DNA from: Coriolopsis trogii
Taxonomy: Eukaryota > Basidiomycota > Agaricomycetes > Polyporales > Polyporaceae
NCBI GenBank assembly: GCA_020543525.1
Contig: JAHYIO010000031.1
Span: 1,674,001-1,738,000, forward strand
Reading direction: 5' to 3'
DNA: 64,000 bases
Both the position numbers and the translations under genes were made by a program. Every line of letters begins with the position of its first letter. Within the stretch, counting starts at the first letter, position 1. A model generated the notes under the pieces. It was not told where the DNA came from. It saw only the letters and a list, made by a program, of their open reading frames with translations, and did no database searches. Positions 1-10,417 of the stretch are shown here, one piece after another.

Positions 1-434
1 CAAAGCCATCAATCCAGCGCGAGTTTTTCTGGACGCTATTGACTACACAGGACCAGACCAAGTGCGAGTCAATTTGCGGAAAGCGATCGCTGCCGTCCTT
101 CCCCACTGGAGCCACCTGGTGAGTCCTACACGTCAAACTTCCCGACCGTGACTCTAAGGCCGTAGCGCAGAAACGCATCGATGTATCGGCGGGATTCGCC
201 CTGATGACACCGCCGGACCTGGTCCAACCCCTCTGCGGTGCCCCAGCACTAGAATACGTTTGCCTCTCAGGAATGGTCAACTTCTTCCAGGGTATACTCG
301 AAACTTTTGCCTGCAAACCGTCCGTGAAGGTGGTCCAACTGCGAGAGTTAGGAATCTGGATTCCTCTCAAACGAATCGAGAGCATCGACGAGACCCTCAA
401 GACCAAGCTATGGGTGGGTGAGGGGAAGGAGTGA
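1..434 (+). CDS. 3' end of a hypothetical protein (partial, LRR/F-box-like tail)
   Basis: Only the last two exons lie in the window. The first is open from base 2 to about 120 and ends at a GTGAGT donor. The intron closes at an AAG near 161. The next exon stays in frame (AVAQKRIDVSAGFAL...) to a stop at 432-434. The tail has leucine-rich spacing such as 'PALEYVCLSG' and 'VKVVQLRELGIWI', like the C-terminal repeats of fungal F-box/LRR proteins, but no F-box is visible because the 5' part is missing. The next gene on the same strand is also F-box-like, so a local family array is possible. The function is inferred only loosely. Confidence 0.5.
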
Positions 435-490
435 GACAATGTCTTCGCAACCCGGTTAAATCAAGTGCTCATAATTGGCCTTATAATAGC

Positions 491-2037
491 ATGGTAAAGG
501 CAACGGAGTTTCCTGGTCATGATGTCGTCAAGGAAGCCCCTGGGCCTCTGCCTGAACTCACGGAGACAATCTGGGATCGCGTCCTGCAATTCGCGATGCA
601 CACGTGGGATCCTAGCCATGTCCCCATCGCCGAGGTAGCTGCCGCCACGACATGCCCGGGTCTCAACACGATTCGGAAGCATATCCTCCTAGTGAGCAAG
701 TCGTTCTACGTGCGTGCATCTCAACATATTTCGATCGAGAAATTCCTCACTGTATACCTCGCCATGAATATAGGATATCGGCCTCAAGCACATGTACGGA
801 ATCCCGCTACTCTTGAGTTCAAAGGGGCGAGACGCGTTCATCGCGCGCATAGAAGCCTCCAATAGACTCGCTAGCCTCGTACGTGTGATCGATCTACCGT
901 ACAAGATCAACGCGAGCCATTCGAGAGCCCTTGCTGCGCCACTGCGCAATCTCGTCTATGTCTGTGTGCACGTTCAAGTCTTCCCCGGACTTGTACACTT
1001 CGCTCAGGAACAAGACGGGTCGCCTATGCTGCTGGAGGAGATGGAGCAGGTCCTCGGGGACTATGTTGTCCACCCGCCCGCCTGGGTGGCGTTCCCGAAC
1101 CTGAGGCGTATCACTCTTGCGGGCGGTATCGTGTTAGGAGACGAGACAGTCCCGGCTGATGCACTCCCGCGACTGGAGGATCTAGCGCTGCAACACTCGA
1201 ATGAGCGCATCATAGAAATGTTCGCAGGTATGAAGTATGTTGATGTCATACTCTCAATAAACCACGTGCGGTCGCTCACGGAGGTTTGACATTCCAGCCT
1301 GCCTTCCATTCGCCATTTCGCCTTTAGTGTGGAGCATACGCCCGCTGCCATCAAATTCCTCCAGGCGCATGGTGGGAAGCTTACATCGCTCTCCGTCCGT
1401 CAGCTTGGAGAGGCTGAGACGGATCCGGTACCTGCCCTCGATATGTGTCCGACGCTGACAGAGTTGATATTGGAGACTGCCACCGTGGTTCGTACAGTTC
1501 GTTTGCCGACAGCTCGTTTGCACTCATCGTACACACAGCCGCAATACTTCCCCTTCCTTTCCTCAAGTCAACAGCACGTACATCTGGCACGGTTGACGTT
1601 CGCCACGCTACCTTTCGAGTGCGTATCTAATGCTATTACATATGTGCACTCCGCACGGCTGACATTCATGCGATAGCCGAGGGAGTGCGAGGGCCCTTGA
1701 CATCGCCTGGGAAGCGTTCATCGAGCAGCTCACCCTCCATCGATCGAAAGTGCCAAAGCTGAACAATTTCCGGTTTCTCACTCCCTTCATCTGGCGTATG
1801 AAGTCGTGCGTGGCGTCGTCCTTTTGTGGCGTGACCAGTAAGGACTAACCGCTGTCCTTGTGCTCCAGATGGGAGTCCTCGCGCTCGGCCCCTTTTGCGA
1901 TGATTTTGTACGACCTGTACAAACTTGGGATCTCGGTGACGGACGATCGGGGAAGGGACTGGTCGAGACCCGTACCGCCGGAGGGCTGGCCGCATATGCA
2001 GCGCTACGGTCTCCGGTGGGGACAGCCCGTAAGTTAG
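491..2037 (+). CDS. F-box-like protein, five exons
   Basis: I could assemble a continuous five-exon model. The start at 491 (MVKATEF) is a choice; an in-frame ATG at 431 is also possible. The N-terminus has an F-box-like stretch ('LPELTETIWDRVLQFAM' to 'ILLVSKSFY'). Intron 1 is 710-773, after which the protein continues 'DIGLKHMYGIPLLL'. Intron 2 is 1235-1297 (GTATGT..TTCCAG) and removes an apparent in-frame TGA, joining 'MFAGM' to 'NLPSIRHFAF'. Intron 3 runs from about 1619 to 1676 and intron 4 from about 1807 to 1868. The C-terminus is 'WESSRSAPFAMILYDLYKLG...' with TAG at 2035-2037. F-box proteins usually supply substrates to SCF ubiquitin ligases; the substrate here is unknown. The splice phases fit throughout, so this is an intact gene rather than a pseudogene. 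Confidence 0.65.
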
Positions 2038-2403
2038 AGCGAATGCCAGAGATACCGCTTACTGCAACTATGGGACGAAACACGTACCGTATCGTTGATG
2101 GACATTGATCACATTTGTTGTACTATCATGGAGCCGGATGTGGGAACGCCAGCTGCACTCTGGTCAGGATCCAGGGGCCATGTCAAGCCCACCGACACAC
2201 AGGTCCGTTTCAAGCTGTCAAGCTACTACGAGGCTGTGTTTGGCACATTGATGACAGGATCTCGTAAGTGGTCGGCCGTACGATTAGTGAGTTCCCCTCA
2301 TCTAGTCCCGTTCCACAACTGACCATCGACGTCGCGATTCTCAGGTATCACTGCTGATACGTCTCCTCGCTCAGCTCCTGGCTGCTGTGACCAGTCTCCA
2401 CTC
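2038..2403. other. Short intergenic spacer
   Basis: The 366 bases between two same-strand F-box-type genes would hold the 3' end of the first and the promoter of the second. I see no coding sequence or clear TATA box. Small open frames here lack start context and homology. Confidence 0.4.
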
Positions 2404-3886
2404 ATGCGAGAAGCTATCCTGCCCATCGAGGTATGCGAACGCATCATCGACCACACCGCCTCCAGGTATCAAAGTGACAGCGTCTTCATCGATTATCCCA
2501 CCCTGAAGGCCTGCGCACTCGTCTGTCGGGCCTGGCTCCCCAGAACACACTACAATATCTTCTATCGCGTCGTCCTCCGTAACGCAGAACATCTCAACCG
2601 GTTTGTCTCCGCCGTCTCGGCGAGCAGTCATCTCGTCCGGGAGCTCGAGCTCGGCCTGCCTCGTTGGGACCAAGCAGCAGGCATGCTCGAGATAAAGGAC
2701 CAGCCCTCCCTCGCCACACTCTTCGGCGCAAACCTCACCCGCGTTACCGCGCTGGTGATGTCGCGCATGCAGTGGATATACCCTAGAAAGTGCTTGTCAC
2801 TGCTGAGTCAGTTTGCAGCAGTTAGGACGCTCGAGCTGTATTACGTGCGCTTCCCGAGCTCTGGCGATCTCTCAGGGTTTCTGTGGTCGCTCCCGTCCCT
2901 TGCTGAGGTCCGATGTGTTGCGGTTCAAGTCCAACACCCGAACGACATGGATCGGAATCCTCCGAAGCAGTTCATCCCTCAGCGACTCAGCGTCCTCAAG
3001 GTCAGTAGCGATCTCGATGGCCCGACTCTCTACCAAAACGGTTCGCTAAACGGGGCACGCTGGCGCCGTTACAGCTCAATGGTTGCTCTACAACGGGGCC
3101 GTTCGTCCTCAAATGTTTGGCAGGGAGTGCGCTGTGGCTCACAAGGCTCTCGCTTCGCGGCAGCTTTGTGAATTTGGGAGACGGTGAGCACTTCCTCCTG
3201 GTCTAGTACAGCACCGTTCTAACGATGAGAATATTCCTAAGACGACTACCGCGCGCTCGCTGCCTTCTCGCAGCTGACGACCCTCCGCATCATCCTGGCC
3301 TCTCCTACCACACAGAAGCCGTTGCGGCCAGGCATGAATCTTGTAGGGTTCTACCAACGGGTTATCAAGAACCTGCTGTCCTTCGTGGGCTGCCGCGAGG
3401 ACCGTTCCATAGGTCACCCAAACTCTCGGCTGCGCAAACTCTCCATCTCATATGAGCCAGGGCTCGGGACACTCGAATACCTCTCCGGCCTCAACTCTTC
3501 TTCAATCAATGCTACAGGGGAAGGAAACGCAGAGGAGCAGAAACGTTGGTCGTACGGGGCACCCCGAGAGGAGGCGGTAGACGTGCTGTTTGGCCCCTGG
3601 CTCGAACTGCTCATCGTGACTGAGACTGGAGGGAAGTTGAATCAGATCTTCGCAAATTTGGGTACGTTGAGCCTGCGGGTCTGGGACACAGATTCGGGGG
3701 AAGGCTACGCGTGGTGGCTCGCGGAGATCTCAAAGAGGCTGCCAACGCTAGACCGGCTAGGATTGCTGAAGCTGCAAGTTATGCGAGATTGTGAGTGCGC
3801 CTGTCTGTCATGCGTTACGGATCCACGGCTGAATATGATTCGTTCGTGAATTAGGGTCGGATGATGGCTCGTTGTGGGGTACATGA
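2404..3886 (+). CDS. F-box protein (copy A, paralogue of 22013-23604)
   Basis: The product opens with an F-box: 'LPIEVCERIIDHTASR', then 'DYPTLKACALVCRAWLPRTH'. The rest is a leucine-rich region typical of agaricomycete F-box proteins. Exon 1 is 2404-3000 with a GTCAGT donor. Exon 2 starts at CTCAATGG near 3074 ('LNGCSTTGPFVLKCLAG'). Exon 3 starts after CCTAAG near 3241 ('DDYRALAAFSQLTTLRI') and runs to 'LKLQVMRD'. A final small exon encodes 'WSDDGSLWGT' with TGA at 3884-3886. The last intron sits at the same place (after GATT or GGTT, GTGAGT) as in the paralogue at 22 kb. The paralogues also share 'LPIEVCERIID', 'YPTLKAC' and 'SISYEP/TISYEP'. The protein likely recruits a substrate to an SCF E3 ligase; the substrate is unknown. 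Confidence 0.75.
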
Positions 3887-4082
3887 TGACATATGGAATA
3901 TAGCTTTCCTGTTCCTCTCCCACTGCACATCACAGACCATCAATAAGGCCATGACATCAGCGGACGGATAATGATGAGAGTATGTATCGATTACCACATA
4001 CCTAACCTTTACCCCCCAACGATCGCGGCAAACGTACATGCATTTCGTGTCGACTTCATCCCTCTTCCTGCACGCAAGTCAA

Positions 4083-6212
4083 TTAGATGTAGGAATAACC
4101 TAGACATGTGGGGTACCTGACCTCATGCATCGACGGTCTGGCCCATTGTATGGTCGGATTGGTATGTCCCCGTCTTGGTACAGCGAAATCCATGTCAAAG
4201 CTCTTCAGCTCGATGCCATCGGATCCGCGATCGACTAGGGATCGACGGGAGTTCACGCTATCATGGGCGCAGTGTAAGGTGAGTGCTCACGTGGACTTTT
4301 CCGGTAGATAACAATAATACTTACGCTGTCAAGACCACGCTTGCATGCACTGCATGCACGTCAGAGGACGTAAGGCCATTTGACAGAGATGGGATACACA
4401 CGGGGTAATAACAGGGAAGCGAGAGGGTAGTACGCGTAGCTTTGAAGCCCTAACGCCTGTCAGCGTTCTTGAATCATCAAAGGCGCCTCCGTTCAGATGG
4501 AAATGAATGTACCAGCCCAGCCCCGGCTGCGGTGACGATTCTGAGCGCACAGGGGTCAGCGAGCAAGCAAGACTCGGTAGTTGGAAGCAAACCCCATGAG
4601 AAGACCTATCAGCAAGGACGTCAGCTGATCACAAAGGAGCTATGTGACTCGGCTGACGCACCGGTATTCACAGAGAAGGTTATCAGTTTGTCAAGCAGAG
4701 TATCTGTGCTGGGAGACCGGCGGGATCCTCAGCACTAACATGCAGCACTTCCTTGGCGCATACGAACCTCTTGAAGCCAGTGCGGCTTCTCTTGAGATAC
4801 AGAACGAGCTTGACAGTCATGTATGTGTTGTTGGCGACCATGAGAATGGCTGCGATACTGAGGACCACCTGTGACACTTGAGTATCGTCGCCAAACCCCA
4901 CTCAATTCGGTGAACGCACCGAGAAAGGGAAAGAGGCGTACTGAGCTTCGGGCCTGTACCTATTTCATCAATATATTCAGTAACCATTTCAGTCTCTACT
5001 GCACGTCGGTGACATACGCGTATACTGTGGATACTGGCAAAGGTGATCATGTTATGAAGTTGTATGTTATGTTGAGAAAACAAGACTCACCGAGCACCAA
5101 AGCTACAGACAGCCAATGTGTGGTATCAATCTGGGGTTGAGATATCCACTGGAAAGGCCAAACGGGACACGTACTACTACATACGAGGGCACCTAGAGCC
5201 TGCCAGCACCGAATTGTGAGAAGTATCATCATAACGTGCACGGCGTCGCTTACGCTCAAAGCGAGGAACACGATAGAAGGACCGCAAACTTGGGTGATGT
5301 GAGTCGCGACCTGCCGTATTTATACGCGCACTTACGTCTCCATACTCGTCGAGCGAAGAAACTGAAGAAAGGCAGAGTGAATGTCAACAAACATCTGCGT
5401 AAGTGAATTGCAGTCAATACTACTGACCCATAAGACGTCATGACCATCAAGCCCTAGATAGCAGTCACTGATCAGGTTTTATGCACCGTACTTCGGGAGG
5501 GCTTGTGCACCTTACCGTTAATGGTGTCAACGCCTGCTCTCAGGTCAGTTTCCACTGACGGAACGCAACATATGGTAAACGCATACCTCAAAGGTCCTGA
5601 TGACCACTAAATGAGAATGAGATGGCCTGATTCTAGACTGTATCACGTACCAGACAGTCATCGTCTGTATATCCCTCCCTTCCACGACGACCACTTGGCT
5701 GCAAATTCCATGGTTCATGAGTTGGTGACGGAATGGCACACATATGTCAACTCACCAGGTCATGACGGTAAACACGACGTGTAATGTGGCCAGTATACTG
5801 CGCCGACAAGCTCAGCCCCTTTATGCGTTCTTGTGTGCTGAAAGGTCGTCGTAGCAGGACTCACATCAAGAAAGCAATCTAGACACGCATGTAATTCAAT
5901 ATCGCCACTCTTAAGCTCGATTCAACATCATGAGCAAATGCAACATACGACTCCCTTCAGGTGAATACCGTCCTTCCGGTATCGCATGAAGTACTGACAG
6001 GACGCATGGCAGATGTGGCCGTACGAGCTATGATAGCATCTGCATCAGCTCTGAGTATATTCGCAAAGTGGTCTTAACTCGGACGCTCACATGAGAGCCA
6101 GTGCGGTACCGATGGCCACCAGTTGCGCGGAGACGGCTTGTCCTGGTGCTGCAAAGTCGCGTATAGAGGGTCGATGTTGGACACCTATAGGGGAAACCAC
6201 CGATGCAGTCAT
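4083..6212 (-). CDS. DUF6534-type multi-pass membrane protein
   Basis: This many-exon gene was recognised from the family hallmark 'RSRTGFKR' followed by 'TDTLLDKLITFSVNTG'. Earlier exons read MTASVVSPIGVQ... (start ATG at 6212), 'HACQYFMRYRKDGIHLKGV', 'ILATLHVVFTVMTW', 'FFARRVWR' and 'CGPSIVFLALSVSDAVHV'. The last exon reads 'NSRRSLVDRGSDGIELKSF' and ends at TAA (4083-4085). The pieces fit the family pattern of about seven hydrophobic segments, ending in a conserved N-x-R-x-S/L motif and an acidic tail. These are plasma-membrane-type proteins of unknown function, greatly expanded in agaricomycetes. A TATATAAA motif lies about 40 bases upstream of the ATG. Several short exon borders, especially between 4300 and 4620 and between 5440 and 5640, are uncertain. 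A decayed copy is possible but not shown. Confidence 0.7.
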
Positions 6213-6248
6213 TGTAATTGTGTGAGAGAGGACATAGTCCGCACTATT

Positions 6249-6257
6249 CTTTATATA
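6249..6257 (-). promoter_or_regulatory. TATA box of the DUF6534 gene
   Basis: On the minus strand this reads TATATAAAG, about 37 bases before the chosen ATG at 6212. It supports that start and implies a very short 5' leader. Confidence 0.4.
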
Positions 6258-6378
6258 CGGGCCATCGCTGTAAATAAAGAGGTGACTTGATCCTCACGAC
6301 GACAGGTTGGCGGACCACAGCATCTGGACGCCCATCGTCCATCCCTTTGCCACAGGAACATTTTCCGATTCGCTCGAA

Positions 6379-6396
6379 TTTATCACCGGTGATAAA
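6379..6396. repeat. Perfect 18-base palindrome
   Basis: TTTATCACCGGTGATAAA equals its own reverse complement. It lies between the DUF6534 gene and the DUF829 gene, upstream of the former. It could be a dimeric regulator site, but that is only inference. Confidence 0.5.
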
Positions 6397-6892
6397 CCAG
6401 ACAAGGGACGTGTACGTTCAAGAGCCAGGAGCATGAGGCTGCGATACCGGTGGCCACGGATGATGCCCATTTCTCGGCCGGCGCTAGGGGGTGCATACGG
6501 ACCGCTTTAGTGCCACGGCAGTCCTGCATATGCTGAGTACTCCACGGACACGGCAATTCCGCTAGCTGGTTGGCCCCATGCCCTTTGTGAGACCGAAGTC
6601 GCCGCAATTGTGCTACTTTTGGCGCTGCTATCATCAAAGAGCGCGATTCGCAGCACCCGTGGTATGATGATCGTAGAGACATGACTGGATGTATTGGTCA
6701 CGTCTATACGTTGGTCGGCCCTATCATCTTGGCCGGCCTGGCATCGTCTTGAAATCACAGAGATATCGTCAGACATATATTGACGCTAGACCGAGTCAGT
6801 CATCTCCATTTTTGTCCTAAAGGCGAGTTGTACTCCTGGAACGATTATGCTCAGCGCAATCAAAAGCATACGTAAGAGGACTCGAGGAGAGC

Positions 6893-7923
6893 TCACTGCG
6901 CAAGCATTGTCGACCAGAACGCCCGCACGGCCCCCCAGTACTTTTCCGGGTACTCGCGAGCATGCGACACATGTCCGCTATTCCCGAAGTTCACCATCTG
7001 AACTTTGTACCCCTTCCGTCTTGCCTCCATAGCATGCGCTTCCACCATACGTGCTGGGACGACATAGTCGACGGGCGAGTATAGGTACAGCCTCGGCGTC
7101 GAGACAGACGTCCACGGCAGCAGCCCCGGATCGTTTATGGCCTTCGCCGCCACCGCCACCGGCTCCGCTTCTCCCACTGCACGCCTGGCGGCGGCGGTCA
7201 AGGAGAATACGATGGCGATGACGAACGTCATGAAGTATTTCGTCAATGGATTCTGGAACGTCGCGGTCGTGGCGCGGATGGCGAGGACGACGCCCATGGG
7301 CGCCGGAGACGAGTCAAAGACAAACGCGCACTTCGTTCCAGGCGGGGACCGGGCCCTACGCTTGCGGACCGCCGCCGCAAAGTCTACCAAGGTCATCGCT
7401 CCGCCTGCCATATCAACTGAGTCCAGTCACGTCCACTCAGACGATCCAAAAGGAGGATACGAACTGTTCGAGAGAACATGGATGAGAACCTTTGGCGGCG
7501 CTTTCCCTTCCGGAACCTGCGAGATGAGCTCCTCGACGTCGATAACTGCCGGGAGCAAAGCCCTCTCCTATGATCATCTCAGTACCAGAACTTGGAGCAC
7601 ACGAGCAGCGAGGACATACCCGCCAAGCCGCCGGCTTCCAATATCGCAGTGGGTCTGCAGGAAGGGAAAGGCACGCCGTGGAAGGGTAGAGTCTCTCGTA
7701 ATCCTCGGCGTACTTCCGTAAAGCCCGTTTGCTCGCGCCATCTGCAGCAATCGCTCAGTTGGGTGCTGCCACCAGACGACGTTTCGAAGCCTTACACCAT
7801 CCGAAAATTAGTATGACGCTGTTGCACTTTTATCAGAGATTCAGTCAGCGGAAAGTGCATATACACGCACGTTGGATCCCCTGCAACAAACCCACGGCGG
7901 GTGGTATTCGTTGATGCAGCCAT
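6893..7923 (-). CDS. DUF829 / TMEM53-like alpha/beta-hydrolase-fold protein (copy A)
   Basis: Exons in order read MAASTNTTRRGFVAGDPT (ATG at 7923), 'VILIFGW', 'GASKRALRKYAEDYERLYP' to 'LRYWKPAAWR', 'LLPAVIDVEELISQVPEG' to 'KVLIHVLSN', and a long last exon 'GGAMTLVDFAAAVRKR...' ending at 6893. The family signs are the FGW motif after the first strand, the 'HVLSNGG' nucleophile-elbow region, 'FDSSPAP', a hydrophobic central segment (FVIAIVFSLT), 'PRLYLYSPVDYVVPA' with the acid residue, and the late 'SGHVSHAREYPEKYW' histidine. PF05705 proteins include the nuclear-envelope protein TMEM53; enzymatic activity is unproven. Splice sites and motif spacing match the second copy at 28.3-29.4 kb, so both are probably functional. 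Confidence 0.85.
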
Positions 7924-8654
7924 GGGATGGTCAGAGGAGTGCTGAGGACACTTTTGAAGCATCCACCAGAACTGGGTGCGCCGCGCAGCACATCACGATC
8001 AGGACGGAGATGTCAAACAAGCGGCAGTTGAGTAGCTCGGCACCCACGGCTGAAAAGTACTGTGGTATGTCACCTGCACATTCCTCTCCAAGCTTCAGCA
8101 GCAACAACGCAAGCGTATCGTTCCTGTGTGGACTCCGGATGACGATCAAGTACCACCCCGGCCACGAAAGAGCTTACAGCCATATCCACCAACCGCCACA
8201 ACAATCACACGATACGGTGGTGCGAGCTCAAGATCATATTTTGGATACAACGACGAAGCGTAAGTGACACACCCACCCACAACGCGCTATGCGGGGGACC
8301 GAGACGATGGGGGGAGACGGGGAGACGAGCAGTACACTGGGGACAGGGAACTCCTAAAAGTACAGGCCGCATTGTGATGGGAACCGAGACGCATCGGAGG
8401 AACACGACCAGGACAAAAACGACGAGTGCTACCAGAAAGGACAGCGTGGGGAAAGGAGTGTTGTGGATGAGTGGGTCGAGCAAGAAACGAGTAATCAGAG
8501 GATAACATGTACATGACGACACGTCACGAGTGACGCGTCAGGGTCGAGAGACATGAGGGAAAGAGGGCCAGATGGGCAGTATACCTGCAAGCCGGGTTGT
8601 TCTCAGTTGTCTGATGGGTTGTGAGCACTCAAACGATACGTACCCGTTCAGCAT
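7924..8654. other. Intergenic region between the DUF829 and RRM genes
   Basis: This holds the promoter of the minus-strand DUF829 gene and the 3' region of the minus-strand RRM gene. Open frames here (such as a 105-codon minus frame at 8205-8522) look low-complexity and hydrophobic without family motifs. I take them as untranslated sequence. Confidence 0.45.
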
Positions 8655-9631
8655 CTAGTACTGACCACCGTAGCCGCCCTGGCCGCCGTAGCCACCGCCC
8701 TGGGCGCCACCATAGCCGCCACCGCCGTAGCCTCCCTGCTGGAAGCCGCCCTGGCCGCCACCACTGTAGCCACCTGCAAAAGTAGCAGTCAGCGATCCGT
8801 CAACAAAAGGTTGCGTGTCAGCCAGCGCAACCTTGACCGTATCCACCTTGGCCACCGCCGTATCCACCACCACCGTAGCCACCCTGGCCTGTAGACACAC
8901 GACACCAAGTCGACAAAGGTGCATACTACGAGAAACCGGAGATACTTACCACCACCGTAGCCTCCACCGCCGGAGTAGCCTCCGCCACCGTAGCCTAATC
9001 AGACATCGAGATTAGCCAATAGATCTGAACGCATCGCAGAAAGGCTCTGACCTCCACCGCCTCCACCGCCGCTGCCACGAGCGTTGGCAAGGTTGACCTT
9101 GATGCGGCGGCCGTCGAGCTCTTGCTCGTTGAGGCTAGCAATCGCGTTCTGGGCCTCAGCACCAGAGCTGAAGGTGACGAAACCGAAGCCGCGGGAGCGA
9201 CCAGTGTCACGGTCGCGCATCACGATCGACTGTAGATAAAGTTCGCGGAGCGACAATGAGCACAACGAGGGCCTTTGCCAACCGAGTCCTCATGGCAACT
9301 GCTACACAGCCACGAGGCACTCATGTTCAAGAAACGGAGATCGCGTACATCGAGGATTTGGCCGTAACCGGAGAAAGCCTGAAAACGCGAACGAACGCAT
9401 AACGAGAACCAATCAGACACGAGATCATCAACGGAAGACACACGACGCGAACGTCGCGTGATAGAAGCAAACTGACATTGCGGAGACTATCGTCCGTCGT
9501 GTTCCAGCTCAAGTTGCTAGCGAGTCACGGAAAACAGAAATCAGTCTGGCAGTCCTGGGAAGCGAGGCAACGCAGGAGCAACCGCGCGAGAGGTTCAACG
9601 AAACTGACCCAACGTAAACTTTGGTAGACAT
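8655..9631 (-). CDS. Glycine-rich RNA-binding protein with one RRM
   Basis: The start at 9631 gives MSTKVYVG, the first RRM strand (RNP2). After an intron come 'NLSWNTTDDSLR', 'QAFSGYGQILD', and 'IVMRDRDTGRSRGFGFVTF', which is the RNP1 motif. Then follow 'AQNAIASLNEQELDGRRIK' and a C-terminal glycine/tyrosine-rich tail (repeats like GGYGGGGYGG, ending YGGQGGYGGQY) spread over at least three small exons. The stop is at 8655. Architecture and size match the cold-inducible GRP/RBM3/CIRBP group, which binds RNA in nucleus and cytoplasm and acts as an RNA chaperone under stress. The intron-dense tail made of short Gly-rich exons allows in-frame exon skipping. A TATATAAA box lies about 150 bases upstream. 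Confidence 0.9.
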
Positions 9632-9783
9632 GATGATTGGATCGGTATCTGGTAATACAGTTACAGCGAGGGGACCTTCTTGAATCGAACCGACGAAACC
9701 GAAATTGAACGGAACCGGGACGGGAACAGACAAGCAGGAGCGGGGGCAGGAGCGAGATGGGGATCGAATGTGGGAGGGGCAGG

Positions 9784-9791
9784 TTTATATA
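9784..9791 (-). promoter_or_regulatory. TATA box of the glycine-rich RRM gene
   Basis: Minus-strand TATATAAA, about 153 bases before the ATG at 9631. A canonical TATA fits a strongly or inducibly expressed gene. Confidence 0.5.
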
Positions 9792-10417
9792 CACTCGTCC
9801 GCAGTTTTTTCGAGCCCCGAAACCTTGTTAGACGGCATCTCTGCGGGCCATCTTCTCACCGCTCTAGCCCCCACCCCGACCAATCAAGACGCCTCACGTG
9901 CAGATATGGAAACCCGAGAACCCGGCGCGGAGGAGCGCAGCGCTCGATTTGGCCACATCTGCCACCCAAGGTTATGGAAGGTGGCAATGGAACACCGACA
10001 GACGCCATGGCCGACACGCTCAGGCACTCCTGAATTTTTTCTCTCATTCTTCGCCCCTCAGAACGAGAAGGACAGAAGGCGGCACTCGGACGATGTATCA
10101 ATTCCACTCAATTGCTAGCGAAAACAGCCGATGAAACAAATGCGCGATAGATGACAGAGACGTCTGGGTAATGCAGGGATGGTGAGCGGGGCGGTGATGA
10201 TGTATGTGGCTCTGGTGGCGAAGCGTCAAATTACTACAGTATCGCCGCGTGTGTCGTGTCGTGTCGTGAATCGTACGTGAAAAAACATCAAGAGGGAACA
10301 AAAAGTCTGGTGGGAGTCAGAAGGTGTTTGGGGTTGGCATGTGGTGAACGGTGGGATGACGGGAGAGTCATGTGCAACAGAAAGTTGGAAATGTACCTCC
10401 TAAATGAGTCCTGCTAA
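9792..10417. other. Intergenic region upstream of the RRM gene
   Basis: This is upstream sequence of the RRM gene plus the 3' region of the ABC transporter gene (both on the minus strand). Short open frames on both strands lack recognisable motifs. Confidence 0.4.

Noticed and set aside
1235..1297. In-frame TGA in the first F-box-like gene, suggesting a pseudogene
   Set aside because: The TGA falls inside a 63-base stretch with a GTATGT donor, a TTTGAC branch-like site and a TTCCAG acceptor; removing it restores a natural protein.
2920..2945. GGTTCAAGTCC, a tRNA B-box look-alike
   Set aside because: It lies in F-box coding sequence and no cloverleaf arms can be built around it. A similar GGTTCGATTCA on the minus strand near 9,680 in the RRM leader was rejected for the same reason.
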